A program made the translations under genes and the position numbers. Positions 12,923-24,963 of a stretch of 64,000 nt of DNA are shown one piece after another. The stretch lies in assembly GCA_948470475.1 (NCBI GenBank), contig OX419343.1, positions 25,678,378 to 25,742,377 of the forward strand, in the 5' to 3' direction. Under the pieces are notes generated by a model. It worked only from the letters and a program-made list of their open reading frames with translations, ran no database searches and was not told the DNA's origin. The stretch comes from Galaxea fascicularis. Taxonomy: Eukaryota; Cnidaria; Anthozoa; Scleractinia; Euphylliidae. Numbering within the stretch: the stretch's first letter is position 1; the number at the start of each line of letters is the position of its first letter.

Positions 12923-13650
12923 CAAACCTTACCTTTTGCTAATTTTTTCTTCATTTCAACTGAAATTATTGGTGAGTTAACGTTGGTGATGAAATGTACA
13001 GCCCAATACCTGCTGCAAGGGGCAATTGTATTGCTCAGACTGAAAAATTGTATTTGACTAAGGAGTACTTAAAAAATATTGTTCTCTGCCAAAAGTTCCT
13101 TCTCCAAAAACAAATTAAACTTTGCACAAAAACAAGTCCTTCCAATTAATCCCTTGAATCTAACATAGGCTTTGGGTGTTGGTCCTCAAAATAGATTTTT
13201 CCTTACAAGCAAGGTCAATTGTATCAAGAGCAGCGAACAATCTAAGAACAGACCAGCAACAAACGGAAAACTGCGCCACGAATAAAATACTCTCTTTAAT
13301 GAGCACAACAATTTAAGAGACAACTACAGTAAAACAAGTTACATTTAATGAAACAGCTGTCATCCACTGAATGTGCCCTAAGAACGTACATACTGAAGAG
13401 AGCCAACTCGTCCAGGTGTTGTTAGTCTGTCAATGTATTTCACGTATTCTTTCTGGATAAATGTTATTTAATTCTGAAGAGTTTTGTTTAGTTAACATCA
13501 ATCTCCACTAGAGCAAAACAAGGCAATATACAGACTGTTTTAAATGGAGAAAAATATTGCTTAAGAATTACCAGTCAAAACTTTAACAGGTCTGAGTTAT
13601 TTCTTGACTGCAAACCTATCAGAAACCAATCAGCATGGTAAAAAAAACTG
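12923..13650. other. Convergent 3' flanks of QPRT and DUF4795 gene
   Basis: No coding sequence is recognised. The AATAAA at 13281-13286 is a plausible QPRT polyadenylation signal. An ATTAAA on the minus strand near 13467-13472 could serve the opposing gene. Confidence 0.5.
13281..13286 (+). terminator. Candidate QPRT polyadenylation signal
   Basis: Canonical AATAAA about 360 nt after the QPRT stop codon. No nearer canonical signal was seen. Confidence 0.45.
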
Positions 13651-16600
13651 TCAATTGTCAACTTCGTCCGCGACCTTTTGGGCATTAGCGGATGCTGGCG
13701 TAGTGCTTCGTCCTAAATTTCGTTGGGGATTTGACATCCCAGGGGACTTACTCTTTTGTGGAATCTGCGGAAGTGTCGGAGAAAGTCTGTCTAAGAGTCC
13801 CTTATAAATGTGGCCGTCCTGTCCTAGGATATCAACGGCTTGAAAGTCTTTCTGGGGAACTAAGAAGTCCAACTCCTCCCTGTTGAGCTGTAAGCCTCGA
13901 ACAATAGCTTGACTGTGGGGATATGTCAGGGTATGGATTCCTCCACAAGCTCTCGCTGTAACTTCGGCCAACTCGTGTAGATCACTAACCCCGCTGGTAA
14001 AAACGAGAAAGAAATAAGGTTAGTCTGCGTTTGTGAAGTTAGAGTCCCGTACTTAGGTGAATGAATGACAAAATATCATATTCAGTTAGATATGTAAGAT
14101 CATAAGTGGTGGTAACTGTCTGGTCACGAATCATTAGGGGAACTAGGAATACAGAAAAGTTGTTTTGCATGGTCTTTTACCATGGAACTTTAAGCTGTGT
14201 CCGTGCAAAACCTGACCAACCATCATAAACTGAAGGTAAGGCAATTCTGGTGTGGCTTCTGCCGGGTAAAGCCCATACAGAAAAGGCCTAGGAAAACATT
14301 TGACTCTTAATTTCAGATCTACTGGGTTACTGCGAAAGTAGAATCTCGTACAGAAATCGTGCGTTTTCAAAAACCCTACGAGCAGACCGCGCTTGTTTCT
14401 TTTCTTCAATATTGATGTCTTGTAATTTGTCAGGATACTTCCAACTTGTCGTCAAACTTTGTGCGCGGATACTAACCTAAGGCGTAAGATCTCCTTTTGT
14501 AGCTTGTTCCTCTGCTTCTCCAACATCGCAAACCTTTCCTTGCTCGTCGCACTTCCACCCTGCAGCATGTGCTGGCGAATCTGCTCTATCTCAAAAGTGG
14601 TGTAGGGGCGGTTAGACTTTGATCCCGGCATAGAATGCATTGCGGGTAATGGAGGGAAGATCTCTTCACGCGCGTACTTTACAGGGCGGTCACATGATAT
14701 GCAATTGTGATTGACAAGGAACTGTTTTCGAATTCCTGCTGCAAACTCATCTGGGGGAGGCTTCTCTACTGGTTTTGGTCTCATGGTCTCCATACGAGCT
14801 TCAAGGTAATGTTTAAGTGGCTCCACGTCTTCTTTATTCAGCTTTTTGCTAACGTCAGAAGTGAGTCCCTCTAGGGCTCGAGTAAGGGCGTTCTCCTATG
14901 AAAGAGAACATTTTGTGGAATAAAGCGTTGGATATGCTCATTTCTTTTATGTACGATCTACTCTTTGCACGTGCATTGGTTGGTAATTTTCTTATCATTT
15001 TCTGGATTAAATCCTGACTGACTGACGATGGGCTGACTGGCGGGCTGACTGGCTGGCTGACCGGTTGGCTGACTGACTGGCTGGCCGGCTTACTGACTGA
15101 CTGACTGACTGACTGACTAAGTAAGTAACTGGCTGTCTAACTGACTCACTGACTGACTAACAAATTGTAGTGACTCATAGAAGAGATATTCAACAGTCTG
15201 TCTTCATACTAATAGTACAATGGCCTAGTTTTAATCACAAGGACACAAACTCACGTGGCCTTCTAATCTCTGAAGTAAATCCCTCAAGGATTGGTCCACC
15301 AAGCTCATATAGTGCTCAAAATCTTCCCGTCCAATCTTACAATCCACATCTCTTTTGTCTGCCTTTAATTCAAATCCCATGCTTAGCAACTCCTTGTCCG
15401 CCTTTACGTCTCTCAGCTCGTCAATCAGGTTATGTAGATCATCCAGATGTTTTTGTTTCCTGTAGAGCTCGTCGCTTAAGCGAACGTCCATCTGCTTCAG
15501 TTTGTCTTTTTCTTCTTGTAAGTCAAAGATCATGGTCCGAATCAAGCTCAGTTCGTCTCTGTCTTGGCTGGATGTGCGGCGTCTGGGAACTGGATTTTCC
15601 ACTGGTTCTTCGGCTACAGCTGGAAAAGGGAAAATAACTAGTTAATCGTTTAAAAATTGAATAAAACTCGAGAGATCATCGTTCAGTAATGAATTGTACT
15701 CTGTAAATTGAAGAAAACAGAAGCGTAGACAGAAAAATGGCGATCGCGTGAAAGATAGAAAAGAGTCGGCCAAGCTATCAATCTACTTCATTGCCAGAAA
15801 TTTAGGACAAGATGGCGGCGGCGCCTGCGCACCAAGGCCAGAATGGCGGCAAACTCATGTAAAGAAATGTATGGAGATATGAAATTATTTTCATATATAT
15901 AAATAATTAAATTGCGGTTCGTCATATCACGACTCGATACATGTTCAGTAGTGTACAAGCTTCGCATTTGACTTATCAACGGTTACTTAGATAGATGATT
16001 ACTTACTTCCCGACGCCTCGACCAATCCATCACACATTGATGCTCCATTCTCCATACATTGCTTTAAAATTGTAGCGAAGTCATGCCACAAACTCGTCCA
16101 CTGGCAAGCAAACCCTTTCACAATGTGAATCATCACGACTCGATATAACTTCTACGATGTTTAAACGATCTAATTCTGCCGAAAAATGCATGAATTGCCC
16201 ACGGCAAAATACTTCCAAGGACGTCCTTATCTTTCTCATTTTTCGTCTGTAGCACAGCAAGCGGACGCCATATTTATGTATGAAAGAAAGCTACAAACTC
16301 GAAGCTTTCCCTGCACGAGCCGCCATTTTCTTTGTTGATCAACACTGGTGTTTCATGGGATATAAACTGGGTTACAGTCCCCCAGTAACCCTAGATTTGG
16401 TTTGAATGGAAGTAAATACGCGCGAAAATCGAACACAGCTTAATTTATAAAGGCTATCACACTAATATTTAAACCAAAAAAATGTCGGACATTGTCGAGA
16501 ATTACTTTGCACCAAATAAAATATCTACAGAGCTTAGATTGTGCAATATATCGCATGAAACAGCGTCTTTCTCACTCGTTTCAGTGTTTATTCCTTTGCG

Positions 16601-18482
16601 TTATACAGTATACCGCTGGTAGTTGTTAGCGGGCTCGAAATGTCCGCGATTTCTGGCGATGTTGCAAATGTTGTTCAATGTACCGAGAAAATGTTATGGC
16701 ACAAAACTTAATGTTCATTCAGCCAAGCACTAAGTTCCAAACCCACCCTGGCTGTTCAAAGTGATTACCCACCCCTCTACCGTTGTTTTTGTTTCTTTGA
16801 CTAGTTGCACAGGCCATGGCATAACGGTAAGGGTTAGACGGACGCGGTTTGTTATGGGGTGAAACTATTCCTAATTATAATGTGCTTTTATTTTAAATTT
16901 CTCAGTTTTCTGCTTCTGGTTGGTTTTAACCGTTAACTCCTTTACATAATGATATAGTTGTTCCAGCATATGCAACCAAGTCTCCTATAGGTCAAACAAA
17001 CACTTGTATACTCATGTGTTCCAGTTAATGCTTGCCTAGTGACTTCTGGCTTACGGTCACATGGGCTAATGCATGGCTTGTTTCAATATTTGTCAAAACT
17101 GATCTGATAAATGGGCTGTGTCCCCTACCTTTAATCTTTTCTACCTCCTCATTGGCTCGCTGTAAACTTTCTCGCTGTAACAGTGTGATGGTATTCTTCA
17201 GCTGATGTATTTGCATTTCATTATCTTCGATAAGGGTCTTGTGATTCTTTAGTCCTTTGTCCAAACCAGCGAGTTTATCATTTAAATCACCAACTCCTAC
17301 ACTCAAAGATTTCACTTGCAGCATAGCATCGTTTGAAGCTTGCTCAGCTCCACAAAACCTCTCGTCCGTACCTTCAATTTTCTCTTCTATTACTTGAATT
17401 TGAGCCGTCACACCCTCAAGTTGTTTCTCGAGGGTCTCGAGTTTTTGCTGTAGGGCTTCAGAAATCTCGTTGCTTACTGGACCTTCGTCCTTAGTGCTTG
17501 GCTTGTTCTTAATCTCATCCATGGCGTCCATAAGATTTGCAAGCATACTTTCCAACTTTTCGTTTTTTGCACTCATATTTGATACCTCTCCATCTTGAAA
17601 AGCTTTGAACGAATTTTTCAATGCCTCTATTTCGGAAGTAACCTTGCTTGGCACTTGATTACTCAGGCTTGGCAAAAGGTCTTTGAGTGTGTTCACATCC
17701 GCTGTGAGGGCGTCCACCATGTCGCTTAAGCCCTCCAAAGAGTTCTCAGAGGCTTCGAGCTTCCTTTTAATGTTGATCAACTCCACGAAGTCGTGAGCTG
17801 GTGTTTTGCTTTCTTTTCTGACCAAAGAGGCGGCGGACTTGACAGGATCTGCCGTGGGGGCAGGTTGTGACTCGAGTACCTCCACCCGTTCTTGAAGTTC
17901 TGAAATTATTTTCTTTAAGTTTCTGAAGGAGTCGGATCGCCTTACCAACATCACAGAGCTACGGGATGCAGGCAGTGGGTGATCCTTGACTGAAAGTCCG
18001 CTGGCTGGCTTTAGAGATGCGGTCGGGGAATCTGGCGATACCGAAAGTCCGCTACTCGGCTTCAGAGGTGCAACAGGGGAATCTTGTGGTACCGGCGATC
18101 TCTCCGAAGCCTGTGTTTCACTCTCTTCTACTACTATAGTTTGTGTTTCACTTTTTGATCGACCTTCGTTGTCCTTTTCACCTATAATTGTCTCCTCTGG
18201 TTCTGCGTCAACGGTGGCTTTTAGTGAACTCTCAGCTGTACCTGGCGTTCCGTCACTCTTAATTTCCCGATTCAGAATTTCTACATATCCATCTTTTATG
18301 AAGTCGCCAGCAGATTTCAGGTCGCTTCGAAGATTATCGATATCAATAAGCTTTGTTTCAATGTTAAGATGCCGCAGAATTTCATGCAACAATGCGCGCA
18401 AAATGTTGAAATTTACAGTACCTATTTCAGGTGTTGTGAGGGCGATGTCTAAGAGTTGGTCTAATTCGACAAGCGTTGGCAT
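13651..18482 (-). CDS. QRICH2/C16orf96-like DUF4795 coiled-coil protein
   Basis: Five exons join in phase to 826 residues: 18482-17129, 15619-15255, 14895-14477, 13993-13651, with an alternative first exon at 16133-16007. The N terminus (MPTLVELDQLLDIAL, then GTVNFNILRALLHEILRHL) matches the start of the DUF4795 family, which includes human QRICH2 and C16orf96; QRICH2 is a sperm-flagellum protein. Residues about 55-210 are low-complexity and Ser/Glu-rich, and about 215-560 are long coiled coils. The C-terminal part has the family's Cys motif (CISCDRPV), an FEIEQIRQH segment, CGGIHTLTYP, and a VDILGQDGHIYKG segment. Direct joining of exon 14895-14477 (phase 2) to 13993 gives an Arg-Ser junction and a total divisible by three. 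A role in cilia or flagella is inferred from family members only. Confidence 0.82.
15013..15162. repeat. (GACT/GGCT)n simple repeat
   Basis: Degenerate 4-bp tandem array built from CTGACTGA and CTGGCTGA words, in the intron between the 15619-15255 and 14895-14477 exons. No function is implied. Confidence 0.9.
16007..16133 (-). CDS. Alternative first exon of the DUF4795 gene
   Basis: A 42-codon open segment starts at ATG 16133 (MIHIVKGFACQWTSLW...), is preceded by an in-frame TAG, and ends in a strong donor (GGAA|GTAAGT) in phase 1. This is the same phase as the main first exon, so it would splice cleanly to 15619. The peptide is hydrophobic with three Cys and looks like coding sequence. It would give a short isoform without the N-terminal domain and most coiled coil. 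It could instead belong to a separate small gene. Confidence 0.45.
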
Positions 18483-19280
18483 CTTGATGCTAATTCTAGC
18501 GTACGTCGAGCAGAAATAACATGATTCTTTTGGTCGTAAAACCTCGGTAAAATGAGATTTTGTTTCGTCAACCAATTTGTTTACGTCACAAAGTCCTTTG
18601 GAACGCGCGCGCCGCGAATTGAATATTTGAACATTTGGGTGATACCGGCAGTTAACGAAAGAAATTTCTTTGTAATTTTGTCCGCAACAAAAATCAATCT
18701 TTGTAACCACCAATTCTCAACAGAATTTTAATTTAACCTAAAGTTTCTTAAGACAGGCTCCACGTTTCGTGTGATCCGGCTGCTCTTTAATTTCTTCGAT
18801 GTCTTCATCCTCTTAATTAAAAATTCCTTAAAAAATATCTCTTCCGTGTCGTCTTCTTGCAAGCGTTTATATTACAAAAGGTTTCTTGTGTTAGATACAC
18901 TAATATCAAATTCATTCCCTCTCTCAAATGCCAACAGATTTTAAGACGGTAAAATTGAATTTTACGTTTTCTCATCAGGGTGCCCCAAGGCCAGAGTATG
19001 CAAACAACACAATATATTTGATTTTGGGATAAATTTTTATTTCAATTATTCCAGCTTAAGTTACCCAGTGATATTTGGTGATACTTAACGATACGCAAAG
19101 AGGAGCATTTGATTCTTGCTTATTCAAATTATCTTTCAGGTATCAATGTAATGTTTGAATTTGCCTGTATGAAGTCTGAAAGTATTAGCGAGATTCGTTG
19201 TTGAGTGTTCTAGTGTAAATGTATCATAGAAGTGTGGTTAAAGCTGGTACGTTTTCCAAGTTGAATAAAAGCTCCACGGC
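18483..19280. other. Upstream flank of the DUF4795 gene; nothing recognised
   Basis: The first 130 bases are relatively CpG-rich (GGAACGCGCGCGCCGCG near 18600), as expected for a promoter region. The remainder is AT-rich and holds no ORF or repeat that I recognise. Confidence 0.4.
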
Positions 19281-19282
19281 AA

Positions 19283-19480
19283 TTGGGTTACGTTGAGGTA
19301 CCAGCACAAGAGCACTCGCCTCCCACCAATGTGCAGTCCGGGCTCGATTCAGTCTCCGATCCGACGTCTCATGTGGGTTCAATTTATTGGTGCTCTTTGT
19401 TACTACGAATGGTTTTCCTCTGGGTTCTCCGGTTTTTCCCTCTTCCCTTCTTCTCCCTCTCAGTGGAGTCTGAAAAAAGT
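19283..19480 (+). repeat. tRNA-type SINE fragment
   Basis: The segment AGAGCACTCGCCTCCCACCA followed by GGGCTCGATTC at 19340-19350 resembles an internal Pol III B box, and the tail (TCTGGGTTCTCCGG, then CT-rich) is like SINEs common in cnidarian DNA. It belongs to the same general family as 52716-52832. No intact tRNA fold is present. Confidence 0.6.
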
Positions 19481-19829
19481 TTGATCTAGTGGAATTTTTT
19501 TTTCAGGAGCTGAATATCAAGGTTCAAGGTTTTGAAGGTTTGCTCAAGGAACCTTATCTCCTGGTATTAATTTTAAACTGCCCGTAGACCTTTCAACAAT
19601 CTCAGCTTGACGTATTTGTCACTCTAAACGCCTTCTCATCCCTCTAAAGGAAATATCATGAAATATCATGAATTTCTTGTCCCTCGAAACTTTCAGAAGA
19701 CATTTGGTGTTTGCCATATTACCTTTGTTGTTGACTTCAGTTGTTATTGTGATTGGAGCCGAAGAAAAAAGTCTTTTTATTACTATTTTAGGTTATTCTA
19801 TTTTGTAAGGAATTAGAAAGCATAAAGAG

Positions 19830-20093
19830 ATGCCTGTATATGAGCGGGTGGATCCATTCAAGATTACGAGACAAGCAGGGAATTTTTATAATCTGCCAAG
19901 AGCCATGAGGTTTTCTCTTACTTTCAGTCAAGGTGAACCAAGTGTGGAAGTTATGGGTGTGGCTGACAAAGTAAACACAGTACCTAAACGCTCATCAAGT
20001 ATGCTAAACACAAAGGCCGGAGACACCTTCCTTACAACCAGCCGAGAAAAATATGTAGAAGACATGGAAGACTTATGCATAAAGTCAGTGTAA
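19830..20093 (+). CDS. Unrecognised 87-residue ORF
   Basis: An open frame from ATG to TAA with a varied, protein-like composition (begins MPVYERVDPFKITRQAGNFY, ends DMEDLCIKSV). It has no signal peptide, membrane segment or motif that I know. The segment PKRSSSMLNTKAGDTF is reminiscent of coding sequence rather than random ORF, so it may be the C-terminal exon of a gene, a retrotransposed fragment or a mobile-element remnant. No splice partner or promoter was identified. Confidence 0.25.
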   Translation: MPVYERVDPFKITRQAGNFYNLPRAMRFSLTFSQGEPSVEVMGVADKVNTVPKRSSSMLNTKAGDTFLTTSREKYVEDMEDLCIKSV

Positions 20094-20394
20094 AGAAATT
20101 TTGAAGTATAGCTGAAATGTCAATATCTAAGCCTAAGACTTTTAAATACCTGGGCCACTGAAGGGCGACACCTTTGTAAAACTTAAACTAGAGACAAAAG
20201 CGCTTTGTAAACAAAGGATTTTATTTATTTATCTCACTTATTGTCAGAAAAGGAAATTGCCGAGGTGTGAAAATCCAACTGTCAGAACGGAATCCCTGCT
20301 AGCTGAATTATTGTTTCGTGGGAGGCTATTAAAAATTTAAATAATGCCACAGATGAATTGCAGCCTGAAAGTCCACCTCAGATATTTTAGATTC

Positions 20395-20729
20395 AGTACT
20401 TCAAAACTGAGGATCAGCTTTTAATCTGAAGTGGTTTCAAAGAATCTTAAAAGAAGTAAGAAAGTTTAATGAGGGATCGATGCAAACGGCCTCTCTTTTG
20501 AAAGTCAAACAATCTAGCACCTATCCGATAAAAGGTGTTGGCATTAAGATTACGACATGTTGTGTTTATCCGGCTGAATGGTATGTAGGCCAGGCACATA
20601 GGTCCAACCCGTAGCCTTATTTTTAAATAATTTAGTCGGCTCTTGTTATAACATAACCTTCCTCACTGAAGGTATCAGTTCATTTTCAACCACGAAGAAC
20701 AGAGGTGTACGGAAACAAAAGACCTAAAG
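20395..20729 (+). promoter_or_regulatory. PYP-1 promoter and 5' UTR exon
   Basis: This block is conserved with 25680-26081 upstream of PYP-2. It contains the near-palindrome AGCACCTATCCGATA..AGGTGTTG at 20516-20540 and a Fox-like TGTGTTTATC near 20563. A TATA-like TTATAACATAACCTT lies at 20646-20660. A probable non-coding first exon then ends at CTAAAG|GTAAGA (20729). The 5' UTR intron runs to the acceptor at 21107-21108. Element names are inferred from consensus sequences. Confidence 0.6.
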
Positions 20730-21134
20730 GTAAGAACGTTGCTGCAACAAGTGTTTTCGTATTTCTTTCACTCTCTCTGTTCTGCATGCCGTTAATCGCC
20801 GTAAGCTTTTATGATTTAACTTTTCTTAAAAAAGTTAAACTCACGTGTGATCCAAACAAAGTAAAAAATCCCTATTGGAAAACCATTGCAAGTTTGATTT
20901 GAAACGTTGTACGTTACATTTTTTCAATTTCGTTCAGATGTGTTCAAATTTAACAACTTCCGGTTATAGTTCCTTTTATCGCGCTGACGGTTTTGGTTGA
21001 GATCGTTTCGGTTGTAAAAAATCCCAGTTATGTTTAGCTCGAGTCACTTACGGGAGTGACTAGTCCAAGGTATCTCAGTGATTCACGTTTTCCTTTTCAA
21101 CATTTTAGAAGGGCCTACGTATCTAAACTGAACC

Positions 21135-21885
21135 ATGAGGGCTTCGCTACTTGTCATCGCTTGCTTTCTGGGTTTGATGCTGATGGTCAGCTTAACGCAA
21201 GCAAAACCCTCTGCCTCAGTGGAAGACGAAGAGGATACGAGCTACGACGAGACCGAAACGAAAAAACAAGAGGCTGACAATGATAAAGAGGAAAGTGATT
21301 CGGAAGAGGAAAACGACGGCGACGGCAAATCTTCCAAACATGGTTCAGGCGAAGGTAAGTATTTATGTCAATTTTCTCAAGTCATGAATGTTAAATGGCA
21401 CATAATTTAAAAAACGTTTTATGATGGTGGCAACTGGAATCATAAAAGGCAGGAGAGAGGAAAGCAAGAAGTGGGAGTTTTGAAAGGCAAGAAAACATAA
21501 GTCACCGGGCGACAGAGGCTTCGCCAAAACGTTCGGGAGCTCGAAAGAAAAAGGTGGGGGAGGGGGGGGATAACTGGATACGGGAGACAGGGGATTTTGT
21601 CCTCCCCTACGCCCTAGGATTCGGACAATTATCTAGCTGTTGTGTCCAATAATTTCTGTTCTTATGTCTCTTTCAGGAAGGAAAGATGCATGCAATGGAT
21701 GTGGCGGATACCCCTCCCCTTACCCCTACCCCGCGCCATACCCATATCCATACCCTTATCCAGGCCCATATCCGTACCCATATCCGTACCCATACGGCAA
21801 AAAATTTCGTAAGGGCGACAAAGGAAAGAAGGGAAAGAAAGTCAGCGACGCAAGAAAGGAAAAGAAAAACAAGAACGAAGACTAA
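21135..21885 (+). CDS. PYP-1: secreted acidic / Pro-Tyr repeat / Lys-rich protein
   Basis: Two coding exons, 21135-21354 and 21677-21885, join in phase 1 to give 142 residues. Residues 1-23 are a clear signal peptide (MRASLLVIACFLGLMLMVSL, then TQA). Residues 28-72 are strongly acidic (DTSYDETETKKQEADNDK and an EEESD-type stretch). The second exon opens with a CxGC motif (CNGC), continues with about 34 residues of almost pure Pro-Tyr repeat (YPYPYPYP with Ala, Gly and Ser breaks), and ends in a Lys-rich basic tail (GKKFRKGDKGKKGKK). The acidic half and basic tail could pair, and the Tyr residues are candidates for cross-linking; both are inferences. I do not recognise the family. A polyadenylation signal lies at 22045. 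It is a tandem paralogue of PYP-2 at 26505 and more distantly similar in plan to PYP-3 at 41425. Confidence 0.8.
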
Positions 21886-22044
21886 CTGGAGTCTTCCCCG
21901 CCGCTTTCATTTCATGGAGTGAACTTTGCAGATGATTTATATTGTGGCCTGCAATACTGAGTTTTGATATCATTAAAGATTCTGAAAACGAACGTAGAAT
22001 ATTGTAGTACCACTTTTAAGAAATGTTTCTGATAACGCTGCGTT

Positions 22045-22050
22045 AATAAA
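22045..22050 (+). terminator. PYP-1 polyadenylation signal
   Basis: AATAAA about 160 nt after the stop codon; an ATTAAA at 21972-21977 is an alternative. Confidence 0.6.
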
Positions 22051-22489
22051 TTTCTTCTGGGTCAATTATACCAGTGCTGGATTCGTTTTTGTATTGAACA
22101 AAGAAAACTTGTCAATTCTTCCACATGGATAATTTGGACGTTCAAATTTGAGTCCTAACATCAGTCTATGAGGGCCTTGTCTGATCCCAAGCATTCCTGT
22201 ATTAAACGTGAAATTCCAGTGCTGATTGATTGTCACTCAGTTAAGAAGCCAGTGTCAACAGAGGGGTCAAAATCGTGATATGACTTGCGGCAGTTGCGGG
22301 AGACCTGCATAGAGCAAACATGGGCCTATTGGACAACATCACCTGTAACAGTCTCTGAAAAATCCCTTCCCGCCTTGGCAGTTTCCCCTCCCCCCCCCCC
22401 TCCCCACAAGCACACAACCACCCCCACCCCCGCCAAGTGTCTTGCCATTCCCTTCCGCTCTGGCTAGCCAGAGGAATCAAGCTTAGTAG

Positions 22490-23125
22490 AATTGGTTATT
22501 CTCAGACAGCTTTCCCATTTCAAATGGTGTCAAGCAAGGATGTTTCCTTGCACCCTGCTTGTTCTCCATTTTCACCAGTATGGTGCTGAATGAGGCAGAT
22601 GAGGCCTTATCACTTGGCATCAGTATCCTCTTCCGCACAGATGGCGGCTTGTTCAACTTGCGATCTTTGCCTGCGCAAACAGAAAAAAGTTGCGGAGTTC
22701 ATCGTCAAATTACTGCTATTTTTTTCATTTAAACATATTAGCCATTGTTTGGCCCAAAAGCACCTAGGCTTATCAAGGGGGCTCACAATAATACAAATTT
22801 AAATCAGGCTCCCACACAAAACTGCTTGCTGTGCCCATCTTTATCACTCCGCACGGACTGCAGGTTATATGGATATTTAACGTTTCCGGTACCTGGGAAC
22901 AGCCATCCATGGACCAGACAAGGTGGCGCCGTGGGGCCAAGGCACGTCAGGGGTACAGGACACCGGAAGCACAGCAAAAAAGACATGCCGGGAAAACCTG
23001 TGCCAGCAACACTCGAGAGGACATCCGCCTTATCCTCTGCCCAGGTTGCCACTGCTCATTTCGCGCTTGGTTTGGCCTCATCAGCCAACCATACGCACCC
23101 ATAGACTTTTCAGTTGACTCCCTTC
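22490..23125 (+). mobile_element. Decayed LINE (reverse transcriptase and C-terminal zinc motif)
   Basis: Near 22520 the frame reads NGVKQGCFLAPCLFSIF, the typical fingers/palm boundary of a non-LTR reverse transcriptase (GVKQGCVLAP in related elements), followed downstream by RTDGGLFNLRSL. Near 22915-23115 another frame reads DQTRWRRGAKAR and then CPGCHCSFRAWFGLIS, the usual C-terminal Cys/His motif of this LINE group. Frames are interrupted by stops and shifts and the 5' part is missing, so the copy is dead. The plus-strand orientation is clear. Confidence 0.7.
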
Positions 23126-23129
23126 AATT

Positions 23130-23670
23130 TCAAGACGACTAAATTGGTCCTCATTCGGAGAATAAAGCGCTACTATTTTTCGACCATACTAAATCTAGGC
23201 ACCCTAACATTAGGTTCACTATGGAAAAAGAAGTAGATCATAAAATACCTTTCTTAGATGTTCTGATCAATAACAACGCTCATTTTCCTGTTACTAGCGT
23301 TTACTAACTACTTCAGTTTTACATCTCATTCCTACAAACTAGGTCTCATTCGCACGCTTGTTGATAGAGCCTACAAGATCAACAACACTTGGTTGGGTTT
23401 TCACGAGGACATCACGAAACTTACTAATATCCTTTAAAAGAATATTTTTCCCGTCTATCTAGTGCAAAATGTTATAAATCGTTATCTCACATTTACCCAT
23501 CATGACTGTAATCCCCCGGCTCCCGTCTCTGATAATAGATCTACCGTTTACTTCAAATTACCTTGCATTTTTCCTTTTTCTGTCATCACGCTAAGAAAAG
23601 GTTCACCACTTTGTTAAACGTTATTGTAACAGCATTGATATTAGTTAGTTTTCTCGTCCTTTAAAATTGG
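23130..23670 (+). mobile_element. Penelope-like element, 5' half (interrupted)
   Basis: The translated frame matches the 3' part of a Penelope-like reverse transcriptase: NIRFTMEKEVDHKIPFLDVL, then a stretch reading like SFTSHSYKLGLIRTLVDRAY with frameshifts, and finally SSFKIGNT near 23655-23670. Stops and shifts are frequent. The matching GIY-YIG endonuclease half resumes at about 25135, so roughly 1.46 kb has been inserted between them. Confidence 0.7.
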
Positions 23671-24639
23671 TAACACTTGAAAAAATTTCTCAGTCCTGAT
23701 TGGCTAAAACGGAGTGCATTTTTAGTTCAAGACTCTCTGTCGACCGCCCTGTTTTGCGCGCGTTTGTTGTTTTTTTGGGATCAACCGTACATGGCGATTC
23801 ATATGTCAGGGAATGGCGAACGGCATATTACAGTCAGATATATCGGCAGGAATGTTGCAAGAAGGCTAGCTTTTGACGGGAAAAAATTACAGGCGTGTGG
23901 TCCTTTCATGTTTTTAGTGTCTGAAGGATTTGAAACCTCTAATTTGATCGGCGTCGTGGACGCGATCGAATGTCGAAGAAAGCCGCTTTACAGGCTTTTG
24001 ACTTGATTGATGTTATTATTACGGCATTAGAAGCGTCAAACGGCGCCCAGCCAAAGAAACTCAAAATAACATGTTCATGAGTACTAGCCACGAATTATCA
24101 CACTTACTTGCACTAAACAACTGAGTATAACTATATTTGGATGAACGCGCTGTCGCTGTGCTTTAAGAATCCGTGTAAAGCTTTGTTTGCTCATCCACTG
24201 TCCTTGAACAGGTTGTCTCAAGTAAGCCTCTTGTATTCTTTCTTGCTCTTCCACTGCGGTTCTTCGTACCCGGCGCCATAGCAAACTTATGTGTTATGTT
24301 TCAAACGAAGCGATCCGAACAAACTATACCCTCTATGGAGAACTACGATATTCCGACTGTCGATAAATAGCGATAACTGACTGAAAATCCCACATGATTA
24401 CTCAGATTGATAAGGCTTAGAAAGGGCTACCACCAACAACTTCAAAATGGCGATTTTCGTATCATACGAAATTCAAGCCGAGGCGCGCAAAGCATGCTGC
24501 TCGACAGAGAGTCTTTAACTCAGTGCAGAAACGTTTAACACAGTGCAAATTTACAACGAAGATTTCCGAAGTTAAAACGAAGAGACTGCCGGAGGCCATC
24601 CAACGCATTTCGAAGACCCGCAAAGATTGTGCGACACCT

Positions 24640-24870
24640 TCCGAAGAATTCCGAGGATTGTAAGAAGCCTTCCGACGTTTTCCGAAGATCACCCGAATTC
24701 GTCCGAAGATGTCCGAAGATCACCCGAATGCTTCTGACGATTACCCGAACACGTCCGAAGATTTCCGAAGATCAACCGAACACTTCCGAAGATTCCCCTA
24801 AGATTACCCAAACACTTCCGGTGATCTCCAAAGATTACCTGATATTTTCGAAGCTTCTCTAAATTTCGGA
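24640..24870. repeat. TCCGAAGAT minisatellite
   Basis: Degenerate tandem array of an approximately 21-bp unit (TCCGAAGATNACCCGAACAC plus one base) alternating with a truncated 10-bp unit (TCCGAAGATN), so the longer period is about 31 bp. Copies diverge towards the right end. Confidence 0.8.
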
Positions 24871-24963
24871 AGATGGAGGGCAATGCCTTCTGCGTACATC
24901 AGTGGTCATTGTATGGGCTGATGCTTTATAAGTAGTCTATTTTTTCAAGTGTATTATTAATAA

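Noticed and set aside
14143..14409. Minus-strand ORF as an additional exon of the DUF4795 gene
   Set aside because: It has an acceptor but no donor giving the phase needed at 13993. Direct joining of 14477 to 13993 is in phase and the total is divisible by three. The peptide also lacks family similarity.
19283..19480. Functional tRNA gene
   Set aside because: Only B-box-like sequence is present; no acceptor stem or anticodon arm can be formed.
24084..24284. Minus-strand ORF within the Penelope insertion as a gene
   Set aside because: No recognised domain, no upstream exon and a surrounding of dead mobile DNA.
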